A stretch of DNA of 49,963 bases from an uncultured Collinsella sp. (GCA_958403395.1 CATXXF010000011.1:1-49963), one strand, 5' to 3'; numbered from the stretch's first letter, positions 1 to 8,398 are shown. Numbers and translations are program-made. The notes: generated by a model from the letters alone, not told the origin.

Positions 1-153
1 CCGATGCTCGCCGGCACGCTCATCTCTGCCGGTGTGGGCTACCTGGTGCTGTTCCGCACCAACCGCAGCGCCCGCGAAAACGTCCTGTTCCTGATCATGA
101 TGTACGTCATCGGTGCCGGCTGGGGCCTCATCCTATCCGCCTTCGGCCTCTAA
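1..153 (+). CDS. C-terminal fragment of an integral membrane protein (5' end outside window)
   Basis: The frame is open from the window edge and ends in TAA at 151-153, giving 50 residues. It reads as two hydrophobic helices (about residues 3-18 and 28-49) separated by a short polar, basic loop (FRTNRSAREN), so the positive loop is probably cytosolic. This is the end of a polytopic membrane protein, probably a transporter or permease. Too little is present to name the family. Codon use matches the neighbouring genes. Confidence 0.7.
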   Translation, partial: PMLAGTLISAGVGYLVLFRTNRSARENVLFLIMMYVIGAGWGLILSAFGL

Positions 154-160
154 GTAGATG

Positions 161-282
161 CTTGGGGCATGCCGTAAAAACTGGGGCATGCCGTAAAATC
201 TACCGCCATGACCTGGGCGTTGGATGCGTGTCAATCGCCAAAGCAAAAAAGCAGATTTCCGGACATGTCCCAAAAATCTACC
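161..282. repeat. Short palindromic repeats: tandem GGCATGCC unit and a GGACATGTCC palindrome
   Basis: An 18-20 base unit, TGGGGCATGCCGTAAAA, occurs twice head to tail at 161-200. About 50 bases on, 251-282 is an imperfect palindrome centred on GGACATGTCC with GCAGATTT and AAAATCTACC as arms. Both units end in AAAATCTACC, so they look like variants of one dispersed family. They lie between the membrane protein and the convergent YaiI-type gene, where a terminator would be expected. No T-run follows, so termination is not shown. Confidence 0.5.
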
Positions 283-286
283 TTGG

Positions 287-769
287 TTAGCGCAGCAGCT
301 CGGTGAGGTTGCGCTTAAAGCGAGCGCGGTCTTCGCTGGTAAATGCCGCCGGTCCGCGAGTGCGTCCGCCGGCGCGGCGCACCTTCTTTTCCTCGTGGCG
401 AATAAACAGTTGCATGTCGATGGTCGCCTTGTCGTAGACGCGCCCGCGCACACCGATTGCGGCGGCATCGCGGCCGAGCACCATGCTCGCCAAGCCAATG
501 TCCTGCGTCACGACTACGTCGCCCGCCTGCAGGCGTTCGACAATGGCAAAGTCGGCGCTGTCGGCGCCCACGCTCACATCGAGCGTCGTGACCCAAAATC
601 CGCGTCGCGCATGCTCGACGTCGCGCGGATCGTCGCGGCGAATGTGGCGTTCCAGGTTCTGTGTGCTGTTGCCGGCGATAACGACGGCGACGCCCGCCCG
701 CCGCGCGCAGTCAATTGACTCGCGCGTGACCGGGCAGGCGTCTGCATCAATAAAGAGCGTTCGCGGCAT
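287..769 (-). CDS. YaiI/YqxD family protein (DUF188, UPF0178)
   Basis: A 160-residue protein opening with LFIDADACPV, the conserved acidic N-terminal signature of the YaiI/YqxD family. The middle VVTQDIGLASMVLGR and the R-rich GGRTRGPAAFTSEDRARF near the C-terminus are also typical. Known: the family has a PIN-like fold with conserved aspartates and no settled function; RNA- or nuclease-related roles have been suggested. The length is normal for the family. The stop of the upstream HdeD-like gene at 770-772 directly abuts this ATG, so the two are probably one transcript with coupled translation. Confidence 0.92.
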   Translation of the reverse strand: MPRTLFIDADACPVTRESIDCARRAGVAVVIAGNSTQNLERHIRRDDPRDVEHARRGFWVTTLDVSVGADSADFAIVERLQAGDVVVTQDIGLASMVLGRDAAAIGVRGRVYDKATIDMQLFIRHEEKKVRRAGGRTRGPAAFTSEDRARFKRNLTELLR

Positions 770-1372
770 CTAGTGCACCAGTTTGCCAAATTGAATAGCG
801 CGAACAATCAGCGTTACGCCAAACACCAGCAGTGCGGCGCCGCTAAAGATGACGAGCATCTTGGCCGACCACAGCGGATAGATAAACACGAACATGCCGG
901 CGATGATGGAGAGCGCGCCGCTCAGGATGGCGAGGGCACGGTTGGACGAAAGCTCGGACTCCAGAATGGACATGACACCTTCGACGATCCAGCCAAAGCC
1001 GGCCACGATAACCACCATCGTGGTGAGCGTCGCGGTCGAGAAGGCCTGGTTGCGCAGGATTATGACGCCGCCCAAGATAATGAGTAGGTTGGAGATGATG
1101 CTCGTCACGCGCCAGCCGGTGGGCAGCAGTGGCTCGAAAACAGCGGTAAACAGCCTGATCGCGGCCGTGATCACAAAGTAGAAGCCCAAGACGGTCGTTA
1201 AGAAGACGAGGGACTTGGCGGGCGCAAACAGCAGTGCGATGCCGGCGACGAGCGCCAAGACGCCCGTGATGGCGTAAATCCAGCGCACGGCCTTGACGGC
1301 CTTGCCTGCCATGCTTTTCTCGTCAAATCCAAACTGGCTCGATTTTTGGTCATCATTCTTAAAGATGCCCAT
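770..1372 (-). CDS. HdeD-like (DUF308) membrane protein
   Basis: A 200-residue protein with a short polar N-terminus (about 30 residues, ending in a lysine-rich stretch) and six predicted hydrophobic helices arranged in pairs, as in the HdeD/DUF308 family. Conserved-looking features include small-residue helices and GG..IL...P between them. E. coli HdeD is linked to acid resistance at high cell density; whether this protein does the same is inference. The start has a good ribosome site, AAAGGAGA, 5-6 bases before the ATG. It is the first gene of a two-gene unit with the YaiI-type gene. Confidence 0.85.
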   Translation of the reverse strand: MGIFKNDDQKSSQFGFDEKSMAGKAVKAVRWIYAITGVLALVAGIALLFAPAKSLVFLTTVLGFYFVITAAIRLFTAVFEPLLPTGWRVTSIISNLLIILGGVIILRNQAFSTATLTTMVVIVAGFGWIVEGVMSILESELSSNRALAILSGALSIIAGMFVFIYPLWSAKMLVIFSGAALLVFGVTLIVRAIQFGKLVH

Positions 1373-1531
1373 AATGTCTCCTTTCCGTGCGGCGTAAGCC
1401 TTGATCGTTACGACCAGTATCGCCTAAAGGCGCTGACGTATGGGTCGGGGAGGGTGAAACGTAACCCAAAGGCCCCGAATTGTTTCCGTTGTTCCCCACG
1501 TCGCGATTTTCTATTCAACAGGTGTAGAACA

Positions 1532-1560
1532 TTGCAGCCCTGTTCGTTATTGCCTACGTT
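1532..1560 (+). promoter_or_regulatory. Possible sigma70-type promoter for the nitroreductase
   Basis: TTGCAG (1532-1537) and TACGTT (1555-1560) are separated by 17 bases, about 48 bases before the start codon. The -10 is weak, so this is tentative. The surrounding 235-base gap between divergent genes holds nothing else I recognise. Confidence 0.3.
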
Positions 1561-1607
1561 TTAGGTTAGATTTTCCTAAGAACAATTGCCCGAAATTGGG
1601 GGTCCCT

Positions 1608-2279
1608 ATGAACGAAACAGTTCCCGCGGCGCCGTCTAGCGCGGAGTCGATGGCAAAGCAAGGTTGCGAAAAGCTCGGCCTGGACACGTTTGACGCGCTG
1701 GTCCGCCGCGCCCGTACGTGCCGTCGCTTTGACGAGTCCATGCGCGTGCCGCGCGAGTTTTTGCTCGAGCTGGCGGAACTGGCGCACCTGGCTCCCTGCG
1801 GCGCCAATGCTCAGCGTCTGCGTTTTCATGTGGTAAGCGGTTCCGAGGACTGCGCTCGCGTGTTTGACGAGCTTGCATGGGCCGGCGCGCTTAAGGACTG
1901 GTCGGGTCCTGCCGAGGGCGAGCGCCCGACCGGCTACATCGCGATTCTGGCCGAGCGCGCCGTTTCGGGCAAGCCCGCCGCTCCCATTACCGAGGTCGAC
2001 ACGGGCATTGCCGCGCAGACGATGATGCTCGCCGCCCGCAGCGCCACGCCCGAGGTGGCTGCCTGCATGTTCAAGGCCTTTACGCCCCACGCGATCGATG
2101 CCATGGGGCTCGATAACGACAAGTATGAGCTCAAGCTGATCATGGCGTTTGGCGTTCCGGCCGAGACGCAGGTAATCGATGCGATCGATTCCAACCCCGA
2201 CGGCTCCATCAATTATTGGCGCGACGAGGCACAGGTGCACCACGTACCCAAGCGTTCGCTCGCTGACGTGCTGGTGTAG
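1608..2279 (+). CDS. Nitroreductase family protein
   Basis: A 223-residue protein of the FMN-dependent nitroreductase fold. The N-terminal RRARTCRRFDESMRVP followed by LAELAHLAPCGANAQRLRF matches the family's RRSxRxF and APSxxNxQPW-type FMN and dimer contacts. The C-terminus has the KLIMAFGVPAE segment found before the last helix. The substrate cannot be told; relatives reduce nitro compounds, quinones or flavins with NAD(P)H. A TTG 12 bases upstream in the same frame is possible, but the ATG is preferred because GGGGGT lies at the right distance before it. It stands alone, divergent from the HdeD-like gene. Confidence 0.85.
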   Translation: MNETVPAAPSSAESMAKQGCEKLGLDTFDALVRRARTCRRFDESMRVPREFLLELAELAHLAPCGANAQRLRFHVVSGSEDCARVFDELAWAGALKDWSGPAEGERPTGYIAILAERAVSGKPAAPITEVDTGIAAQTMMLAARSATPEVAACMFKAFTPHAIDAMGLDNDKYELKLIMAFGVPAETQVIDAIDSNPDGSINYWRDEAQVHHVPKRSLADVLV

Positions 2280-2309
2280 TTGAGCGTCATCGCGGCGTGA
2301 TCAGACGGT

Positions 2310-2345
2310 AAACCACCACAAAGGTGCCTGTCCCCTTGGTGGTGA
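2310..2345 (+). repeat. Dispersed ACCACCACAAAGG hairpin repeat, copy 1 (degenerate right arm)
   Basis: The left arm ACCACCACAAAGG and the centre GTGCCTGTCC match the other copies, but the right arm reads CCTTGGTGGT, missing about three bases. It lies between the nitroreductase stop and the first histidine phosphatase, so it could still fold as a weak terminator. Confidence 0.8.
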
Positions 2346-2361
2346 TACGAGGGGAGGGTGT

Positions 2362-2904
2362 GTGGCAGATCTGTATTTGGTGCGGCATGGGCAGACTGAG
2401 CTCAATGTGCAGAGCATTTTGCAGGGCTGGCACGATTCGCCGCTTACGGCGCGCGGGCGCGAGCAGGCGCTGACGGCGCGTACGGCGTTTGCGGCGTGTG
2501 GCGTGGCCTTTGATCATGTGTATTCCTCGCCGTTGGGCCGGGCGCGGCATACGGCCGAGCTTATCGTTGGCGAGGGCCGTTCCATAGAGCTGGTCGATGA
2601 CCTGCGTGAGTGGCATTTTGGCTCGCTGGAGGGCACATCAAATCGCGAGATGCCGCCGCAGCCCTGGGGCGATTATCCGGTGGCCTTTGGCGGCGAGTCG
2701 GAAGTGCAGCTTCAGTCACGCATGGTCGCGGCGCTGTCCCGCATCATGGCCAGGCCGCAGCACGACTGCGTGCTGGCGGTTTCCCACGGCTCAGCCTGCC
2801 AAGAGTTTCTTGAGTATGAGACTGGCGAGGGAGAGCTACCCGACAACGGTGCCGTGCTTCATTTTGGCTATTGCGACGGGGCGTTTTCGCTCTTGGGTTG
2901 GTAA
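2362..2904 (+). CDS. Histidine phosphatase family protein (phosphoglycerate mutase-like)
   Basis: A 180-residue protein starting LYLVRHGQTELN, the phospho-histidine RHG motif of the branch, with the partner histidine in VSHGSACQEFL near residue 147. SSPLGRARHTAELI and LREWHFGSLEG supply the other expected active-site arginine and glutamate. The fold hydrolyses phosphomonoesters; the substrate is unknown. The start is GTG with GGGGAGG five bases upstream. It is followed after 16 bases by a paralogue of the same family in the same direction, so the two are surely one transcript and may come from a tandem duplication. Confidence 0.9.
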   Translation: MADLYLVRHGQTELNVQSILQGWHDSPLTARGREQALTARTAFAACGVAFDHVYSSPLGRARHTAELIVGEGRSIELVDDLREWHFGSLEGTSNREMPPQPWGDYPVAFGGESEVQLQSRMVAALSRIMARPQHDCVLAVSHGSACQEFLEYETGEGELPDNGAVLHFGYCDGAFSLLGW

Positions 2905-2920
2905 CGAACGAAAGGACCCT

Positions 2921-3556
2921 ATGAATAAAGATCTGTATCTGGTCCGTCATGGACAGACGATATTCAACCTTAAGCGCATCATTCAGGGGTGGAGTGACTC
3001 GCCGCTTACGCAGTTGGGTTGCGACCAGGCGGCGCGCGCCGGCATGTTTTTACGTGCGCGCGGCATTGAGCCCGATCATGCCTACACCTCCACGCTTCAT
3101 CGCACCGAGCAGACTATCGCCAACCTGTGGCCGGGCTTGGCGTACGAGCGCCTGGACGGTCTGCGCGAGTGGTTCTTTGGCGACTTTGAGGCCGAGCGCG
3201 TGATGCTTATGCCCGAGCGCCCGTGGCGCGATTTCTATCGTCAGTTTGGCGGCGAGGGCCAGATGCAGGTGCGCGACCGCATGGTGGCGACGCTGACCGA
3301 GCTTATGCGACGTCCGGACCACGAGTGCGTGCTCGCGGTGAGCCACGGCTCGGCTATCAAGGAGTTTTTGGACCACGTGCGGGGCGCGGCGGCAGACGAG
3401 CGCGAACGCGTGCCGGGCAACTGCTCGGTGCTGCACTTTGCGTTTGACGACGAATCCGACACGTTTGAACTGGTTGAGATTTTTACGCAGGAAGACTACG
3501 CGCGCGAGCTGGGGCTTGAACCGCTCGTGGCTACTGCGGGTCCGCAGCGCGGATAA
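2921..3556 (+). CDS. Histidine phosphatase family protein, second tandem copy
   Basis: A 211-residue protein with LYLVRHGQTIFN at the N-terminus and AVSHGSAIKEFLDH for the second catalytic histidine. It shares with its neighbour the order RHGQT, GW.DSPLT, LREW.FG..E and SHGSA, but carries a longer C-terminus (about 25 residues). The start ATG has AAAGGA five bases upstream; an open frame continues further upstream but runs through the preceding gene and is not used. The substrate is unknown. The retained sequence similarity between the two copies suggests related but separate substrates. Confidence 0.9.
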   Translation: MNKDLYLVRHGQTIFNLKRIIQGWSDSPLTQLGCDQAARAGMFLRARGIEPDHAYTSTLHRTEQTIANLWPGLAYERLDGLREWFFGDFEAERVMLMPERPWRDFYRQFGGEGQMQVRDRMVATLTELMRRPDHECVLAVSHGSAIKEFLDHVRGAAADERERVPGNCSVLHFAFDDESDTFELVEIFTQEDYARELGLEPLVATAGPQRG

Positions 3557-3603
3557 CGCGAGCGCGGCGGCACGGGTCGCCGGCATAACTTATCGACGCG
3601 AAA

Positions 3604-3646
3604 GGGGCGGAGATGCATGTACCTGCTGCATCTCCGCCCCCTGTTT
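3604..3646. terminator. Intrinsic terminator between convergent genes
   Basis: A perfect 14-base-pair stem, GGGGCGGAGATGCA (3604-3617) with its complement at 3627-3640, encloses a 9-base loop and is followed by CTGTTTGTT. AAA precedes it, so it may work weakly on the other strand as well. It separates the second histidine phosphatase from the convergent DUF1015-like gene. Confidence 0.8.
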
Positions 3647-3685
3647 GTTGAGCTGCCGATTTTTGTGCCGGGCGCTTTGGTCTTG

Positions 3686-4375
3686 CTAGAACCGCGCGAC
3701 CTGGTGCGTGAGCAGACCTGTCGGAACCTGCGGCGCGGCGGCGCTGACCTGCGCAGCGGGGAAGAGCACTGCAACGGTAAAGTTGAACGGCTCCTTGCCG
3801 GTGTACGTTCCGGCGGAATGGGCCTCATCGGCCAGCAGCTGCGACGCCCCGGTCAGAGCGGCGGCGTAGGCGGGGTCGTCGGCCAGTACCGGCTCCGGTG
3901 CTTGGTCGAGCATAGCGCGGATGGCCCCGACGGCGTCCTCGCGCTTGACCTCCCACGCGCGGTGCGTAATGCCCGCGGGGTCGGTGACGGCGTAGAGCGA
4001 CGCGCCCTCTTTGCCGGCGCCCAGGATGATATCCATGACGGGCGAGGCTTCGTAGGCGAGCGACACGGGGCGCGGCTGCACCTTGAGCTCGGCGATCGCG
4101 CGCGCGGCGGCGAGTGCGTCGACGCTCTCGGCGGCGGCCTCGTCGCTACCCGTCAGCACGTTAACCGGGCAGATCGCCACAACACCCGTCACGCGCCCCG
4201 GCTCCCCCGAGCATTCGTACACGTAATACGCCGCACCCGGGTCCTTGAGCATCAGGCCATCGGCAATGGCTCCGCGCAGAGCATCGTTGCCGCTCAGGAT
4301 ACTGCCCATTGTAGGCAGCGCCTCGAGCACGCGGTCCTGAGCCGGGCGGATGCAGGGAAACGGAAGTGCTTTCAT
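3686..4375 (-). CDS. DUF1015-like protein, shortened and lacking the ADGHHR signature
   Basis: A 229-residue protein whose segments follow the DUF1015 order: an N-terminal KALPFPCIRPAQD, then AYYVYECSG, VTGVVAICPVNVL, PVSLAYEASP, THRAWEV and FTVAVLFPAAQV. Full family members have about 400 residues and a conserved ADGHHR stretch; here that place reads LADDPAYAAAL, and the C-terminal part is cut short. Known: DUF1015/SbnI-like proteins include free-serine kinases. Inference: this copy may have lost such activity. Serine synthesis genes serA and serC lie about 1.4 kb away, which makes the serine-kinase relationship worth noting. Confidence 0.65.
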   Translation of the reverse strand: MKALPFPCIRPAQDRVLEALPTMGSILSGNDALRGAIADGLMLKDPGAAYYVYECSGEPGRVTGVVAICPVNVLTGSDEAAAESVDALAAARAIAELKVQPRPVSLAYEASPVMDIILGAGKEGASLYAVTDPAGITHRAWEVKREDAVGAIRAMLDQAPEPVLADDPAYAAALTGASQLLADEAHSAGTYTGKEPFNFTVAVLFPAAQVSAAAPQVPTGLLTHQVARF

Positions 4376-4414
4376 GGGCGGTCCTAACGCACGAGTCGGT
4401 TTGTTCGCGGCTTA

Positions 4415-5635
4415 TTATGCCCCAACTTGGCCGCTCGCGTCCCAGAGCACGTTATCGGCGAGCGCGATTAGCACCTGCTGACAACGAACGATATCGGCAT
4501 GGGGCACATATTCGTTGGGCTTGTGCGCGAGCGCGAGCGACCCGGGACCGTAGCTCATGCAATTGCGGCTACCTGTCTTGCCGGCAATGACGGCGGTGTC
4601 GGTGTAGCCGGTAAAGAAGCCGACGGTCGTGTCCGCGTCCGTCACGTCATCGGCGGCACGCTTGAGCGCTGCTAGAAGGGGAGAGTTCGGGTCGCGCTCG
4701 ATGGCGGGGCGGTCGCCCGTCACGGTGTAGCTGCCATGGCAACCGGGAACGGCGGCTTCGGCGACGGCGATGGCCTGCTCTACCATGCGCGTCGCGGCTG
4801 CCGTATCGGTCGGCGGGGTCAGACGCATGTCGACCCAGACTTTGGCGCGGTCGGGCACGACATAGGGGCGATATCCGCCCTCGATTTGGCCAAACGTGAT
4901 GGTCGAAGACCCCAGCTCATCGTGCGCGGGCAGCGCCACAAACGCGCGACGGAGCGAACACACGACCTCGGCCATGGCGGCGACGGCATCCGCGCCCTTC
5001 CACGGCTGGCTCGCATGCGCCGTTACGCCAGCCATTTCAATCTCGAACCACGTGCGCCCCTTGTGCGCCACCTGGATCTGTCCGTCGGTGGGTTCGGTGT
5101 CCAGCACCCATTCACGCGAGCCGACCCAGCCAGCATCGATCGCGGTCTCTGAGCCGCGCATAAAGTCTTCCTCGTCGACCGAGCAGATGAGCGAAAAGCC
5201 GCGGCGGGGCAACGCGCCATCCGCCGCCACGCGCTCGAGCGTATGGACCAGTGCGGCAATGGCGCAGGCCAGGCCACCCTTCATATCGCAGGCGCCACGG
5301 CCATAGAGTTTGTCGTTACGCACAACCGTCCCGAGCGGCGGCGTGTCCGCGTCCCAGCCATCGCCCAAGGTTACGGTATCCATGTGGCAGATATAGACCA
5401 GCCGCGCCTCGTCGCTTTGGCCCGGCACGGTGACCATAAGGTTGCGGCGCCCGGGGAGTACTTCGAGCTCTGCAATTTGCACGGCATCGAGTACCGGATG
5501 GCTCAGCTGCGCTAACCGTTCCTCAACCAACGCTTTGATATAGCGTTCAATCTCGCCCTCATACGCACCTGGGTCGGAACTGTCGATCCGCACGAGTCCT
5601 TGCGTAAGCCGCCAAGCAAAATCTGTATCAACCAT
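4415..5635 (-). CDS. M20 family metallopeptidase (ArgE/DapE-like)
   Basis: A 406-residue zinc amidohydrolase. CHMDTV (His84, Asp86), RGACDMKGG (metal-bridging Asp117), SVDEED (catalytic Glu155 and metal Glu156) and a C-terminal LAHKPNEYV histidine make up the complete M20 metal and catalytic set. The dimerisation domain lies at about residues 185-300. The substrate may be N-acetylated or succinylated amino acids or small peptides; it cannot be read from sequence. An in-frame extension of 49 codons upstream is rejected because GAGGTG lies just before the chosen ATG. It stands alone between a terminator and the DUF1015-like gene. Confidence 0.88.
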   Translation of the reverse strand: MVDTDFAWRLTQGLVRIDSSDPGAYEGEIERYIKALVEERLAQLSHPVLDAVQIAELEVLPGRRNLMVTVPGQSDEARLVYICHMDTVTLGDGWDADTPPLGTVVRNDKLYGRGACDMKGGLACAIAALVHTLERVAADGALPRRGFSLICSVDEEDFMRGSETAIDAGWVGSREWVLDTEPTDGQIQVAHKGRTWFEIEMAGVTAHASQPWKGADAVAAMAEVVCSLRRAFVALPAHDELGSSTITFGQIEGGYRPYVVPDRAKVWVDMRLTPPTDTAAATRMVEQAIAVAEAAVPGCHGSYTVTGDRPAIERDPNSPLLAALKRAADDVTDADTTVGFFTGYTDTAVIAGKTGSRNCMSYGPGSLALAHKPNEYVPHADIVRCQQVLIALADNVLWDASGQVGA

Positions 5636-5711
5636 AGGCACCTCACAGATAGTTAGGTCAACATACAGATTGTATGCCAAGAAGCGGCTCGGTGCATTTA
5701 ATGGAGTGCTC

Positions 5712-5749
5712 ACAAAAACGGGGGCGCCTCTCATGCGAAAGGCGTCCCC
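5712..5749 (-). terminator. Intrinsic terminator of the serC-serA operon
   Basis: On the minus strand a stem of about 10 pairs (5740-5749 with 5720-5729, one G-U) is followed by GTTTTTG. A second perfect 10-base-pair hairpin, TGACGGGCAG with its complement at 5791-5800, lies closer to the serA stop and may help. Confidence 0.75.
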
Positions 5750-5812
5750 GCGGGCATTCAATGTCAGTGACGGGCAGGCCACATGGGGAACTGCCCGTCA
5801 GATCAGCCGGCG

Positions 5813-6976
5813 CTATTTGATCACGCGCACGCGATACATCGACGGAATCTGCTTGAGCGCCTCGATGGTGCTGCTGTCCAGGTGCTCGTCGGTGTCGAAC
5901 ATGGTGTAGGCGTTCTCGCCAGCGGACTCGTTGGTCATACGCTGTACGTTGGCGTTGTCCTTGGCGAGAATGGCCGTGATCTGGCCGATCATGTTGGGCA
6001 CGTTGGCGTGCAGGCAGGCGATGCGGCTTGCGGCGCGCGCCTTGCCCATGCTGCAGGCGGGGTAGTTGACGCTATGTGCGATGTTGCCGTTCTCCAGGTA
6101 ATCCTTGAGCTCGCTGATGGCCATGTCGGCGCAGTTGGCCTCGGCCTCGCCAGTGCCGGCGCCCGAGTGCGTGGTGATAAACGTATTGGGCATCTTGACG
6201 GTCTTGGGCGTGGCAAAGTCGCAGCTAAACCAGCTCAGTTTGCCCTCGCGCAGGGCGGCGTCGACGGCGTCTTCGTCAATAATGGTCTCGCGCGCGTAGT
6301 TGATGAGCACGGCGCCCGGGGCCAGCAGATTGATCTGCTCGGTGCTGATCATGCCGATGGTGTCGGCCTTGCTGGGCACGTGTACGGTGAGGTAGTCGCA
6401 GCCGCGGCAGAGGTCCTCGAGCGTGCCCACGCGCTGCACCTCGCGGCTCAGCACCCACGCGTGCTCGACGGAAATGAACGGGTCGTAGCCGTAGACGTCC
6501 ATGCCCAGGTCGACGCAGGCGTTGGCGACCTTGGAGCCTACGTTGCCCAGGCCGATGACGCCGATGCGCTTGCCTTTAAGCTCGCGGCCCACAAAGGCCT
6601 TCTTGGCCTTTTCGGCATCGACCTGGATCTCGGGATCGTCGGCGTTGTCACGCACCCAGTTCATCGACTGCACCACGCCGCGGCTCGAGAGCACCAGCAT
6701 GCTCAGGACGAGCTCCTTGACGGCGTTGCTGTTGGCGCCGGGGGAGTTAAAGACGACGACGCCCTTCTTGGCGTACTCCTCGATGGGGATGTTGTTGACG
6801 CCGGCGCCGCAGCGGGCGATGGCACGGATGCCCTCGGGCAGCTCGTAGCCGTGCAGGTCGGTCGAGCGCATCAGGATGGCGTCGGCCTCTTCGGTGGTGC
6901 TTACAAATTCGTAGCCCTCGCCAAACTCGACTTTGCCGTCTTTGGTGATGTCGTCGATGGTCTTAATCTTGCGCAT
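5813..6976 (-). CDS. serA: D-3-phosphoglycerate dehydrogenase
   Basis: A 387-residue NAD-dependent dehydrogenase that oxidises 3-phosphoglycerate to phosphohydroxypyruvate, the first step of serine synthesis. The Rossmann motif GLGNVG is at residues 142-147, the catalytic arginine is in NYARE (Arg229) and the catalytic histidine in ITTHSGAGTGEAE (His270). An ACT-like regulatory domain fills about residues 315-387. The usual DVFxxEP stretch that carries a catalytic glutamate reads CDFATPKTV here; this appears to be the compact variant seen in anaerobes. The gene lies 69 bases after serC on the same strand and ends at a strong terminator. Confidence 0.95.
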   Translation of the reverse strand: MRKIKTIDDITKDGKVEFGEGYEFVSTTEEADAILMRSTDLHGYELPEGIRAIARCGAGVNNIPIEEYAKKGVVVFNSPGANSNAVKELVLSMLVLSSRGVVQSMNWVRDNADDPEIQVDAEKAKKAFVGRELKGKRIGVIGLGNVGSKVANACVDLGMDVYGYDPFISVEHAWVLSREVQRVGTLEDLCRGCDYLTVHVPSKADTIGMISTEQINLLAPGAVLINYARETIIDEDAVDAALREGKLSWFSCDFATPKTVKMPNTFITTHSGAGTGEAEANCADMAISELKDYLENGNIAHSVNYPACSMGKARAASRIACLHANVPNMIGQITAILAKDNANVQRMTNESAGENAYTMFDTDEHLDSSTIEALKQIPSMYRVRVIK

Positions 6977-7045
6977 GAAAAACTCCTTAGCGGGTTTGTT
7001 TAAAACAAGTGGTTTGAAGTGGCTGGTCGGCCCGCGGGTTGCGGG

Positions 7046-8170
7046 CTAGTTAGATCGCGGGCTCAAACTATGCTGCGCTTCGAAGTCCTTCATGTACGAG
7101 GCCAGTGCCTGCACGTCTTCCATGGTCACGGCGTTGTAGACGCTGGCGCGCATACCGCCCACCAGGCGATGGCCCTTGACGTTTTGAATCTGGTGCTCGG
7201 CCGCGCCTGCGACAAAGGCCGCGTCGAGTTCGGCTTCGTCGGTGCGGAAGGTGACGTTGGCGATGGAGCGACTGTCGGCCTGCGCGGTGCCATGGAACAG
7301 CTCGCTGTGCTCGAGCAGGTTGTAGAGTAGGTTAGCCTTGGTCCAGTTGCGCTCGGCCATGGCGGCAAGTCCGCCGGTCTGCTCAACCCAACGGAACACC
7401 TTGCCGCACACGTAGATGCCAAAGGTGTTGGGCGTGTTGAGCATGGAACCCTTGGCGGCCTGGGTCTTAAGGTCCATGTACTGCGGCGTCTGCACAAAGG
7501 CCGGACCGTCGGCAATCAGGTCGTCGCGCACGATAACCACGGTCACGCCAGCTGCGCCGGCGTTCTTCTGCGCGCCGGCGTAAATGAGCCCGTAGCGCTC
7601 AACGTCGAGCGGCTGCGACAGAAAGCAGCTCGAGACGTCGGCGGCCAGCGGCACGTCGCCGCAATCGGGCAGCTCGTGGAACATGGTGCCAAAGATGGTG
7701 TTGTTCATGCAGATGTAGACGTAGTCGAGCCCGTTGCCTGCGGCCTCGGCGGCAATGCGCGCGTTGACGTCGTCCATGTCGGGGATGCGGTCGAAGTTGG
7801 TGTCCTTGGAGCTCGCGAGCAGCACGGCCTCGCCGTACTTGGCGGCCTCCTGGTACGCCTTGTTGGCAAAGTTGCCGGTCACGACGTAGCCGGCGCGGCC
7901 GCGGCGCATGAGGTTCATCGGGATGCCCGCAAACTGCAGCGTGGCGCCGCCCTGCAAAAACAGAACACGGTAGTTATCGGGGATGCTCAGCAGGCGGCGC
8001 AGGGTTGCCTCGGCGTCGTCGATGATCTGCTGGTACATGCTAGATCGATGGCTCATCTCGAGCACGGACATGCCGCAACCGCGGTAGTCCATCATCTCGT
8101 CGGCGATCTCGGCGAGCACGCTTGTGGGCAGTGCGGCCGGGCCAGCTGAGAAGTTGTGCACACGTGCCAT
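7046..8170 (-). CDS. serC: Phosphoserine aminotransferase
   Basis: A 374-residue PLP enzyme that converts phosphohydroxypyruvate and glutamate to phosphoserine. It begins VHNFSAGPAALP, the family signature, and the PLP lysine is Lys202 in YAGAQKNAGAAG. GGATLQF at residues 74-80 binds the cofactor phosphate, and the C-terminal GGMRASVYNA is conserved. The length is normal. It is the first gene of the serC-serA operon. No serB is present nearby, so phosphoserine phosphatase must be elsewhere or be a histidine phosphatase; the two histidine phosphatases at 2.4-3.6 kb are candidates by location only. Confidence 0.96.
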   Translation of the reverse strand: MARVHNFSAGPAALPTSVLAEIADEMMDYRGCGMSVLEMSHRSSMYQQIIDDAEATLRRLLSIPDNYRVLFLQGGATLQFAGIPMNLMRRGRAGYVVTGNFANKAYQEAAKYGEAVLLASSKDTNFDRIPDMDDVNARIAAEAAGNGLDYVYICMNNTIFGTMFHELPDCGDVPLAADVSSCFLSQPLDVERYGLIYAGAQKNAGAAGVTVVIVRDDLIADGPAFVQTPQYMDLKTQAAKGSMLNTPNTFGIYVCGKVFRWVEQTGGLAAMAERNWTKANLLYNLLEHSELFHGTAQADSRSIANVTFRTDEAELDAAFVAGAAEHQIQNVKGHRLVGGMRASVYNAVTMEDVQALASYMKDFEAQHSLSPRSN

Positions 8171-8306
8171 CTTCTATTTCCCCCTCGTAGTCGTTTGAAC
8201 GTTCGGGATACTTTAGCACAGTGCAGCGTCAGGCGCGACCGCATCACAGCAAAACCCGAGTGCGCCGCTATGATTTACAGGATGGTTACATGGGGGAGAG
8301 GTGACC

Positions 8307-8381
8307 TTACTCCTCAGGCAAATCCAAATCTGCGAGCGAAGACATGAGGTTCTCTAGGCGCTTGATCTCTTCGCCGCAAAT
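8307..8381 (-). other. Possible 24-residue mini-ORF with strong ribosome site but ATT start
   Basis: Six bases after a perfect AGGAGG (8388-8393, minus strand) an ATT begins a 24-residue frame ending in TAA that reads CGEEIKRLENLMSSLADLD and a short acidic tail. It starts 17 bases after the antiporter stop and would be translated as the last gene of that transcript. ATT starts are very rare, so it could instead be the remnant of a longer gene. The rest of the 228-base gap holds nothing else I recognise. Confidence 0.25.
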
Positions 8382-8398
8382 TAGCTACCTCCTGCCCG

